A DNA stretch of 6,509 bases, from the NCBI GenBank assembly GCA_030611905.1, contig JAUWOX010000061.1:1-6509 (forward strand), given 5' to 3'. The stretch's first letter is position 1, and each line of letters opens with the position of its first letter. The notes beneath the pieces are model-generated. The model was not told the origin of the DNA, made no database searches, and saw only the letters and a program-made list of their open reading frames with translations. The position numbers and the translations under genes are program-made. This DNA is from a bacterium (GTDB lineage: Bacteria > Patescibacteriota > JABMPQ01 > JAQVVF01). Shown here in pieces: positions 1 to 4,840 of this stretch.

Positions 1-233
1 CGTCCAACATCTGGATTCATTCCCGCTCCTAATCCCTTTGTTAAAGATTTGCCAATATTAATCTTTGTTTTTATCTTTGACGATTGCAAGGCCTGGGCGT
101 CAGTGTTAACTATCACAAAATCAACGCCTCTTAAACTTGAAGAATGCATCCTGCTTACCGCAGCACAACCACCTCCACCAATCCCTATAACTTTTATTTT
201 TGCAAATGCTTCAACGTCTGGTTTTATCTCCAT
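1..233 (-). CDS. ftsZ: Cell division protein FtsZ, N-terminal part (cut by window edge)
   Basis: FtsZ is the tubulin-like GTPase that polymerises into the cytoplasmic Z-ring and organises division. The first 77 residues are visible; the rest lies beyond the left edge. Residues 13-22 (IKVIGIGGGG) form the first beta strand and glycine-rich GTP-binding loop, VNTDAQAL at 42-49 is the second nucleotide-contact region, and GLGAGMNPDVG at 67-77 is the conserved strand/loop that follows. The start is the ATG at 233; residue numbering from it matches E. coli FtsZ. No Shine-Dalgarno is visible before it. The residue equivalent to the conserved Asn24 of E. coli is Ala24 here (GGGGCAAV instead of GGGGGNAV). 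The gene follows ftsA after 136 nt and has its own promoter at 280-308. The family assignment is secure. Confidence 0.97.
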   Translation of the reverse strand, partial: MEIKPDVEAFAKIKVIGIGGGGCAAVSRMHSSSLRGVDFVIVNTDAQALQSSKIKTKINIGKSLTKGLGAGMNPDVG

Positions 234-279
234 ATATTTGGTTTTACTTTTAAATAAAAAATAAGCTTTTCAATAGCTC

Positions 280-308
280 ATTATAATCTAAATAATTAAA
301 TACTTCAA
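280..308 (-). promoter_or_regulatory. sigma70-type promoter for ftsZ
   Basis: On the minus strand a -35 element TTGAAG (308 to 303) and a perfect -10 element TATAAT (285 to 280) are separated by exactly 17 nt. The predicted transcription start is near 273, giving a leader of about 40 nt before the ftsZ ATG at 233. ftsZ can therefore probably be transcribed independently of ftsA. This is read from the sequence and has not been tested. Confidence 0.7.
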
Positions 309-315
309 CATTAGA

Positions 316-324
316 TGTGGATAA
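316..324 (-). promoter_or_regulatory. Consensus DnaA box upstream of the ftsZ promoter
   Basis: The minus strand reads TTATCCACA, an exact match to the high-affinity DnaA box consensus (TTATNCACA). Its centre lies about 47 nt upstream of the predicted ftsZ start point and 8 nt upstream of the -35 element, a position typical of activator sites. It is the only exact box I noticed in the window. It suggests coupling of ftsZ transcription to the replication initiator, but DnaA binding is inference. Confidence 0.5.
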
Positions 325-355
325 CTTGAACAAATTAGTTGTTCAAGCTGTTCAA
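325..355 (-). repeat. TTGAACA repeat cluster with perfect 9-bp hairpin, ftsA-ftsZ gap
   Basis: On the minus strand two direct copies, TTGAACA (355-349) and TTGAACAA (346-339), stand 9 nt apart. They are followed by an inverted copy TTGTTCAA (333-326). The second and third copies form perfect 9-bp arms (CTTGAACAA / TTGTTCAAG, 325-333 and 339-347) around a 5-nt loop. The cluster directly abuts the DnaA box. No U-tract follows in the direction of ftsA transcription, so an intrinsic terminator is unlikely. An operator for a dimeric regulator, or an mRNA processing or stability hairpin, fits better. Confidence 0.55.
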
Positions 356-369
356 ATTTTGTTATCAGT

Positions 370-1605
370 CTATGGCAAAAAAGTTTTAAACCAACCCTTT
401 ATTTTATCAACCGTTTGACCCATCGACGAAATACCTGGCAGGTCCTTCTTCTCCTCAACATGACTCATTCCCCACATTATTAAGCCCTCAGGTGTTGCAA
501 AAGCAGGGTCGTCAATTTTATCAATAACTCCCGGTATATTTTCAGGAAAACCAATCTGCACTGGTAATTTTAATTCTTTTTTAGCTAAATCAACAACGCC
601 CGGAATCTTAACTCCACCACCACATAAGACAACTCCTGCCGGTAATTTACCAGACTTATCAACCTTTTTCAATTCTTTATCAACCATAGAAAAAATTTCT
701 AATAATCTCGCTTCAATAATTTCAGCAATTCTCTTTCTCGCAACCAACTGCTGATCCCCACCAACAATTTTTGACAAATCCACCTCGTCTCTTTTATCAA
801 CCTCCTCTGATAAAGCTGTCCCATACTCTAACTTTATTTTTTCAGCATCTTCAATTGAAGTACGCAATCCAATCGCCAAATCATTAGTGATATGCTCCGA
901 ACCAACTGGCAAAACTGACACCGTTATCAAATCACCTTCCTCATGAACAACCAAGCCAGTAGTCCCCCCGCCAATGTCCACTAAAGCAACTCCTAATTCT
1001 TTTTGTTTTTTAGACAAGACAGAATAATCAGCCGCTAATGGAGAAACTATAAGATCATCAATTTCTATCCCTGCTCTCGCAATGCATTTAGTTAAATTTT
1101 TAATATAAGATGTTGCTCCTTCGACTATTATCGCCTCAACTTCTAATCTAACACCGTTCATGCCCACCGGATCCTTTATCCCTTCCTGATTATCTACAAT
1201 AAAATAACGCGGCACAACGTGCAATATTTCATGATTCGGCGGTAAAGAAATAGCCGAGGCCGCATCAATCACTCGAGAAACATCATCCTCAGTAATTTCA
1301 TTATCAGCTCTAGCCACAGCAATAACTCCCTTACTATTTTCTGACACCACATGGCTCCCTCCAACAGATATAAAAGCATGCTCAATCGGAACACCACTTG
1401 TTCTTTCAGCTTTCTCAATCGAACTGGATATACTACTTGTTGCCTCCTCAACATCAACCACAATTCCTCTTCGTATTCCATTCGAATATGATTCACCCAT
1501 ACCTACTATCTGAGGTTTTTCAGTTTCAATATTTAGACGCGCTACAACAGTTCTAATTTTATAAGACCCAATATCGAGCCCTACTATTACTTCCTCTTTA
1601 GACAT
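370..1605 (-). CDS. ftsA: Cell division protein FtsA
   Basis: FtsA is an actin-like ATPase on the inner face of the cytoplasmic membrane that tethers FtsZ filaments and recruits later division proteins. The protein is 411 residues, normal for the family. Visible actin-fold signatures are phosphate 1 (GLDIGSYKIRTVV, 9-21), phosphate 2 (VALVDIGGGTTGLVV, 206-220) and the adenosine motif (GVVLCGGGVKIPG, 324-336). The stretch around 80-165 corresponds to the SHS2/1C subdomain typical of FtsA, with no sign of an MreB-type replacement. The C-terminus (VDKIKGWFKTFLP, 399-411) looks like the amphipathic membrane-targeting helix. The start is the ATG at 1605 and the stop is TAG. No clear Shine-Dalgarno is present. 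It lies 92 nt downstream of dgkA and immediately upstream of ftsZ, the classic division pair. Assignment is secure. Confidence 0.98.
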   Translation of the reverse strand: MSKEEVIVGLDIGSYKIRTVVARLNIETEKPQIVGMGESYSNGIRRGIVVDVEEATSSISSSIEKAERTSGVPIEHAFISVGGSHVVSENSKGVIAVARADNEITEDDVSRVIDAASAISLPPNHEILHVVPRYFIVDNQEGIKDPVGMNGVRLEVEAIIVEGATSYIKNLTKCIARAGIEIDDLIVSPLAADYSVLSKKQKELGVALVDIGGGTTGLVVHEEGDLITVSVLPVGSEHITNDLAIGLRTSIEDAEKIKLEYGTALSEEVDKRDEVDLSKIVGGDQQLVARKRIAEIIEARLLEIFSMVDKELKKVDKSGKLPAGVVLCGGGVKIPGVVDLAKKELKLPVQIGFPENIPGVIDKIDDPAFATPEGLIMWGMSHVEEKKDLPGISSMGQTVDKIKGWFKTFLP

Positions 1606-1641
1606 TTTAATTTTGTTTTAAATCTTTCTTATCTCAATCAA

Positions 1642-1670
1642 TATTTAAATTCTAACAAAAAATACAACAA
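1642..1670 (-). promoter_or_regulatory. Possible weak promoter for ftsA
   Basis: The minus strand has TTGTTG (1670-1665) and TAAATA (1647-1642) separated by 17 nt, with a T-tract in the spacer. The start point would be near 1635, about 30 nt before the ftsA ATG. Both hexamers deviate from consensus and the region is very AT-rich, so this is tentative. The -35 element overlaps the inverted repeat at 1666-1691. Confidence 0.3.
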
Positions 1671-1691
1671 ATTACCAGATAATCATTTGTT
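1666..1691 (-). repeat. 7-bp inverted repeat after dgkA, possible weak terminator
   Basis: Arms AACAAAT and ATTTGTT (1685-1691 and 1666-1672) are perfect complements around a 12-nt loop. On the minus strand six T residues (1662-1657) follow 3 nt later, as in an intrinsic terminator for the dgkA transcript. The stem has only one G-C pair, so it would be a poor terminator. It could instead be an operator near the ftsA promoter, or chance in AT-rich DNA. Confidence 0.25.
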
Positions 1692-1697
1692 AATAAA

Positions 1698-2075
1698 TCA
1701 GATATTAAACAAAGCCACTACCTTAGGCACAAAAATGATTGCACCTACTATAACTGCTGAAATTGTCGCTACTAAAACGGTCGCTGCCATCATATCCTTT
1801 ACCGCTTTAGCATAAGAATGAATTCTTGGCTTTAAAATATCGACAATCCTCTCAAAAATAGAATTTACCAGCTCGGCAATAAGAACTAAAGACATGCAAA
1901 CAATCAAAATCATAGTTTCCGATACAGACACCTTGAATAAAACCATCAACACAACAATAATAAACACAAAGAACAAATGAATCCTAAAATTTTGCTCTTC
2001 CTTAGCAGCATAAACTAATCCCTTAAAAGAATAACCAAAACTCTTCACTAATCTCTTCAAATCAATTATTGGCAT
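1698..2075 (-). CDS. dgkA: Diacylglycerol/undecaprenol kinase, DgkA family
   Basis: This is a small integral-membrane kinase of the DgkA family, which phosphorylates diacylglycerol (proteobacteria) or undecaprenol (Gram-positive type) using ATP. The 125-residue length is typical. Family catalytic positions all occur one residue earlier than in E. coli DgkA: E27, E68, N71, E75, D79, K93 and D94, within ELVNSIFERIVDIL and AVKDMMAATVLVA. Three membrane segments are visible, roughly 34-50, 53-71 and 95-118. The ATG at 2075 overlaps the end of ybeY by 10 nt, so the two are translationally close and cotranscribed. The ybeY-dgkA order is also found in Firmicutes. The preferred lipid cannot be read from sequence; beside envelope and division genes, recycling of undecaprenol carrier is plausible. 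Confidence 0.92.
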   Translation of the reverse strand: MPIIDLKRLVKSFGYSFKGLVYAAKEEQNFRIHLFFVFIIVVLMVLFKVSVSETMILIVCMSLVLIAELVNSIFERIVDILKPRIHSYAKAVKDMMAATVLVATISAVIVGAIIFVPKVVALFNI

Positions 2076-2476
2076 TTTTTATTCTTTAAAATTTCTTTTT
2101 GAATTCTCACCATCTCCTCAAAACCCTTTTTGGTCTTATCGTCATAGCCCAATAAATGCAATAATCCATGGATAAACACCTCGGCCAACTCCTGATCATT
2201 TTTCTTATTATTTTTTAATGCCTGCTCTTGCACATAAGACAGACAAATAAAAATCTGACCCAAAAATAAATTTTTCTTTAATTCGAAAGAAAGCACATCA
2301 GTTATCTCGTCTTTATTACGATATTTTTCATTTAAAGCTCTAATTTCTTTTTCAGATACTACAATTAAATCAAAATCATAATCACCTTCGTCAACGAGAT
2401 AACAAAAAGTTCTTTCGCTAAATTTATCAAAAAATTCTTTTCTTAACGCTGTTTTTGTTTTATTTACAAAGTTCAT
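2066..2476 (-). CDS. ybeY: YbeY-family endoribonuclease / 16S rRNA maturation factor, altered metal site
   Basis: YbeY is a zinc-dependent protein required for 16S rRNA 3'-end maturation and 30S quality control. The 136-residue length is somewhat short but within the family range. The N-terminal half carries the family signature LNEKYRNKDEITDVLSFE (48-65), including the conserved Arg53. The metal motif reads HGLLHLLGYDD at 103-113: His103 and His107 are kept, but the third ligand, normally His in HGxLHLxGYDH, is Asp113. An amphipathic helix follows (residues 117-133), as usual. The ATG at 2476 overlaps the rpsU stop in TAATG, so translation is probably coupled to that of the ribosomal protein, and the 3' end overlaps dgkA. 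No separate Shine-Dalgarno is seen. Family membership is clear; full nuclease activity is less certain because of the ligand change. Confidence 0.93.
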   Translation of the reverse strand: MNFVNKTKTALRKEFFDKFSERTFCYLVDEGDYDFDLIVVSEKEIRALNEKYRNKDEITDVLSFELKKNLFLGQIFICLSYVQEQALKNNKKNDQELAEVFIHGLLHLLGYDDKTKKGFEEMVRIQKEILKNKKCQ

Positions 2477-2706
2477 TATTTAAAAAACTGGTTATCTAAT
2501 TTTCCAATCTTTCTCAAATACTCTTTTTCCTCTCGCAATTCCTTCCTCTTAAGTGCATCCTTTCGAGCCAACCCCTTACTCTTTTTTCTTTCAAAATACT
2601 TCCCGCCTCGTGCCAAAACTAAAACCCCGCTTCTTTGAAGCTGTTTCTTAAATCTTCGCAACATACTCTCGATTTTTTCTGCCTTTCTCCTGCTTACCTC
2701 TACCAT
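2476..2706 (-). CDS. rpsU: Small ribosomal subunit protein bS21
   Basis: bS21 binds the 30S platform near the 3' end of 16S rRNA and the anti-Shine-Dalgarno and aids initiation. The 76-residue product is strongly basic, with the family core MLRRFKKQLQRSGVL (15-29), then GGKYFERKKSKGLARKDALKRK. I choose the ATG at 2706 (protein starts MVEVSRRK) over the in-frame GTG at 2718, because the GTG lies inside the Shine-Dalgarno AGGTGA and typical bS21 proteins begin just before the EV residues. The C-terminus extends to about 76 residues, slightly longer than in E. coli. It precedes ybeY with a TAATG overlap, a functional pairing since both act on the 30S platform and 16S 3' end. It lies 69 nt downstream of hisS, and that gap holds an inverted repeat. 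Confidence 0.93.
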   Translation of the reverse strand: MVEVSRRKAEKIESMLRRFKKQLQRSGVLVLARGGKYFERKKSKGLARKDALKRKELREEKEYLRKIGKLDNQFFK

Positions 2707-2714
2707 TAGACTTT

Positions 2715-2720
2715 TCACCT
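2715..2720 (-). promoter_or_regulatory. Strong Shine-Dalgarno of rpsU (decides the start)
   Basis: The minus strand reads AGGTAGGTGA upstream of the rpsU ATG. AGGTGA (2720-2715) is a perfect 6-nt complement to the usual 16S anti-Shine-Dalgarno segment UCACCU and sits 8 nt before the ATG at 2706. It overlaps the alternative GTG codon at 2718, which argues against that start. No other gene in the window has a comparable site. Confidence 0.7.
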
Positions 2721-2739
2721 ACCTTTCCTAATTTAATAA

Positions 2740-2764
2740 ATCTAATCCATATAACAGATTAGAT
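2740..2764 (-). repeat. 8-bp inverted repeat between hisS and rpsU
   Basis: Perfect 8-bp arms ATCTAATC and GATTAGAT flank a 9-nt loop; two further G-U pairs could extend the RNA stem to 10. The hairpin begins 12 nt after the hisS stop and ends 20 nt before the rpsU Shine-Dalgarno. It lacks a G/C-rich stem and a clean U-tract, so it is a weak terminator at best. It could be an mRNA processing site or a leader structure involved in rpsU control. Confidence 0.4.
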
Positions 2765-2775
2765 AATATAACAAT

Positions 2776-4113
2776 TTATTTCCTTAATCTCTTTTTCAGT
2801 TCAGAAATTATATTATCCTGACTCAAAACCTCTTGAATGCCACTTTCCATATCCCTTATCAAAATACTCTTATCCAGAACTTCTTTCTGTCCCAAAATTA
2901 ATGCACACTTAACTCCAGCACCACTAGCCGATTTTAACTGCGACCTTATGCTATCTTTCTGTAAGCACTCTATAACTGATATTTTATTATCAATCAATAA
3001 ATTTATCAAACCCAGCGCTCTCTTTCTCGCCATATCTCCTAACTGTATTAACATTACATCCGACTTTGGAACTGTGATCAATTTATCCTTACCCTTACCT
3101 TCCTCTTTCTTTAGAATATCAATCACTCTTTCAATGCCCAGAGCCATTCCCACTGCAGGAGTCTCTCTTCCACCCAAAATCTCCACCAAGTCATCATATC
3201 TTCCTCCTCCGCCAAGACTATTCTGTGAAGAAGCCTCTCCTCCTTCAACGGGCCATATTTCAAAAGCCGTTTTAGTATAATAATCCAAGCCACGCACCAA
3301 TTTAGAATTCAAATTATAAGGAATCTTGCTTTCATCTAAATATTCCAAAACATCCTTGAAATGATCATGACACTCCTCACATAAATAATCAATAATTTGC
3401 GGTGCGTCATTAATCACGTCTTGACACCGTCTATTCTTACAATCTAAAACCCTCAAAGGATTATTTTTTAATCTCCTTTTGCAATCAACACATAGTCTTT
3501 GTTTATTGCTAGACAAAAAATCAACCAACATTTCTTTATATTGCCCTCTACACAATCTACAACCGACACTGTTGACCTGAATTTCAAATTTACTCAAACC
3601 CAATTTTTCTAAAATCTTCCAAGCAATGAAAATTACTTCTGCATCCAAAACAGGCTTGGCATTTCCTAGCACCTCAATATTTAACTGATGAAATTCTCTC
3701 TGTCTTCCTGATTGAGGCCGCTCTCTTCTAAACATCGGACCAATATAATAAAGCTTAACTGGCTGCGGCAAAACATGAAGACCATTCTCCGTATAAGCTC
3801 GAACAATACCCGGAGTTCCTTCCGGTCGAAGACTTAAATTATTACCACCCTTATCAACAAAAGAAAACATTTCCTTCTGAACAATATCTGTACTCTCCCC
3901 AGTCCCTCTTTGAAAAAGTTCAGTTTGTTCTAAAATTGGAGTTTCAATTTTTTGAAAACTAAAAACAGATACGACTTCTCGAACGATCTCCTCAAGATAA
4001 TTCCAATAATTCATTTCTGGAGGCAAAACATCATGCATCCCCCTCACTCGCTGAATTGGTTTTTTCCTTACCCTTAAACGTGGCATCTTGACTGATTTTT
4101 TAGGTCTACCCAT
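2776..4113 (-). CDS. hisS: Histidyl-tRNA synthetase
   Basis: This class II synthetase attaches histidine to tRNA-His in the cytoplasm. From the chosen ATG at 4113 the protein has 445 residues, normal to slightly long. Class II motif 1 lies in the N-terminal part after RGMHDVLPPE (about 25-33). Motif 2 is FRRERPQSGRQREFHQLN (about 128-145). The HisRS-specific histidine motif LVRGLDYYTKTAFE is near 272-285 and motif 3 GMALGIERV near 322-330. The C-terminal anticodon-binding domain follows from about 350. The insertion domain carries four Cys pairs (near 185/188, 208/211, 225/230, 245/248), possibly metal-binding. About 20 mostly basic residues, beginning MGRPKK, precede the usual family start. 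An in-frame TTG at 4122 would add three residues; neither start has a Shine-Dalgarno. The gap to the lepB stop is 12 nt, implying cotranscription. Confidence 0.97.
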   Translation of the reverse strand: MGRPKKSVKMPRLRVRKKPIQRVRGMHDVLPPEMNYWNYLEEIVREVVSVFSFQKIETPILEQTELFQRGTGESTDIVQKEMFSFVDKGGNNLSLRPEGTPGIVRAYTENGLHVLPQPVKLYYIGPMFRRERPQSGRQREFHQLNIEVLGNAKPVLDAEVIFIAWKILEKLGLSKFEIQVNSVGCRLCRGQYKEMLVDFLSSNKQRLCVDCKRRLKNNPLRVLDCKNRRCQDVINDAPQIIDYLCEECHDHFKDVLEYLDESKIPYNLNSKLVRGLDYYTKTAFEIWPVEGGEASSQNSLGGGGRYDDLVEILGGRETPAVGMALGIERVIDILKKEEGKGKDKLITVPKSDVMLIQLGDMARKRALGLINLLIDNKISVIECLQKDSIRSQLKSASGAGVKCALILGQKEVLDKSILIRDMESGIQEVLSQDNIISELKKRLRK

Positions 4114-4125
4114 ATTATTCAAATA

Positions 4126-4710
4126 TTAATTATTATTAATTGCATAATAGAAAGGTCTTTGAAAAATGCCAACCCTCGCTACTGGCCATCCTCTCAACCA
4201 AACCCTTCCGATTAAATCATCATCCGGCAAGGGTCCCCAAACCCTAGAATCACTACTAGCACCTCTATTATCCCCCATAACAAAATACTCATCATCCCTT
4301 ACTTCATAATCAATATCACCAGGAGTTTTCAAATTTGCCGACAAATAACTCTCATCTATTTCTACACCTTCTGAAGAACTTTGACTATAAATCTTAACAA
4401 GACCATCCTTGATTTCAACTCTTTCCCCAGACAATCCAATAATCCTTTTAATATAATACTGTGATGGATCCTTCGGATATTTAAATATCACTACATCTCC
4501 TCTTTTAGGATCACCGAAACGATAACTTATTTCATCAACTATCAAATATTCACCGTCGGAAAAACTCGGTTCCATACTATCTCCTCGAACAAAAAAAGGC
4601 TGGAATAAAAAATATCTAATTGGAATAATAATTGCCAATGAAATCGCTACGATTTTTACCAATTCAATCACGAATTCTTTTACAGAACTTTTTGTTTCTA
4701 CTTTAGTCAT
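4126..4710 (-). CDS. lepB: Signal peptidase I
   Basis: Signal peptidase I cleaves signal peptides from exported proteins at the outer face of the cytoplasmic membrane. The 194-residue protein has one N-terminal membrane segment (about 13-36) and then all S26 family boxes. These are the nucleophile Ser45 in GDSMEP (43-48), the general-base Lys88 in YYIKRIIG (85-92), and MGDNRGASSDSRVWGP (145-160). The size and single transmembrane anchor resemble Gram-positive-type enzymes rather than the longer E. coli LepB. The ATG at 4710 has only a weak GGGGA about 9 nt upstream. It is the first gene of the leftward run, driven by the promoter at 4754-4783, and hisS follows after 12 nt. The assignment is secure. 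Confidence 0.97.
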   Translation of the reverse strand: MTKVETKSSVKEFVIELVKIVAISLAIIIPIRYFLFQPFFVRGDSMEPSFSDGEYLIVDEISYRFGDPKRGDVVIFKYPKDPSQYYIKRIIGLSGERVEIKDGLVKIYSQSSSEGVEIDESYLSANLKTPGDIDYEVRDDEYFVMGDNRGASSDSRVWGPLPDDDLIGRVWLRGWPVARVGIFQRPFYYAINNN

Positions 4711-4733
4711 ATAAACAATCCCCAGTCTTACAA

Positions 4734-4750
4734 GGTTGATTTAATCAACC
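4734..4750. promoter_or_regulatory. Perfect 17-bp palindrome at lepB start point (candidate operator)
   Basis: The plus strand reads GGTTGATTTAATCAACC, two perfect 8-bp arms about a single central base. It begins 3 nt downstream of the lepB -10 element and covers the predicted start point (near 4747). A protein bound there would block lepB transcription, and it also lies about 41 nt upstream of the divergent LCP -35. As RNA it could alternatively form a 7-bp hairpin at the extreme 5' end of the lepB transcript. No regulator gene is adjacent. Confidence 0.5.
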
Positions 4751-4753
4751 ACA

Positions 4754-4783
4754 ATTATACCATACTTTATAAAAAAAAAGCAA
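4754..4783 (-). promoter_or_regulatory. Promoter of the lepB-hisS run, extended -10
   Basis: The minus strand shows a perfect -10 TATAAT (4759-4754) preceded by TGG, making an extended -10 (TGnTATAAT). A weaker -35 TTGCTT (4783-4778) lies 18 nt upstream. The predicted start near 4747 leaves a leader of about 37 nt. The extended -10 compensates for the poor -35. A nine-A run (4771-4779 on the plus strand) lies in the spacer. Confidence 0.65.
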
Positions 4784-4790
4784 TACTTAT

Positions 4791-4820
4791 TTGACAGACT
4801 GACCTTAATTTATATATAAT
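4791..4820 (+). promoter_or_regulatory. sigma70-type promoter for the LCP-pth pair
   Basis: A perfect -35 TTGACA (4791-4796) and a perfect -10 TATAAT (4815-4820) are separated by 18 nt. The predicted start is about 4827, only about 14 nt before the ATG at 4841, so the leader is very short. The nine-A tract at 4771-4779 lies 12-20 nt upstream of the -35 and could act as an UP-like element. Confidence 0.75.
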
Positions 4821-4840
4821 TAAATCAATATTTATAGTCT

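Noticed and set aside
49..264. Plus-strand 71-codon open frame
   Set aside because: It is antisense to the clear ftsZ N-terminus and its promoter leader and has no family features.
264..278. AGCT...AGCT hairpin followed by T-run upstream of ftsZ, as a terminator
   Set aside because: Only a 4-bp stem around a 7-nt loop, located at the predicted ftsZ start point; too weak to support.
325..347. LexA/SOS box in the TTGAACAA inverted repeat
   Set aside because: The Gram-positive LexA site needs GAAC and GTTC 4 nt apart; here they are 9 nt apart in the arrangement seen.
325..347. CIRCE (HrcA) element
   Set aside because: Arm sequence and the 9-nt spacer of CIRCE (TTAGCACTC-N9-GAGTGCTAA) do not match.
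2707..2718. GTG at 2718 as the rpsU start
   Set aside because: It lies inside the Shine-Dalgarno AGGTGA serving the ATG at 2706, and the extra residues are not typical of bS21.
2837..3280. Plus-strand 147-codon open frame
   Set aside because: It is antisense to the conserved C-terminal half of hisS; its low-complexity residues mirror the HisRS codons.
4114..4122. TTG at 4122 as the hisS start
   Set aside because: It has no Shine-Dalgarno, and an ATG follows three codons later; it adds only three residues to an already extended N-terminus.
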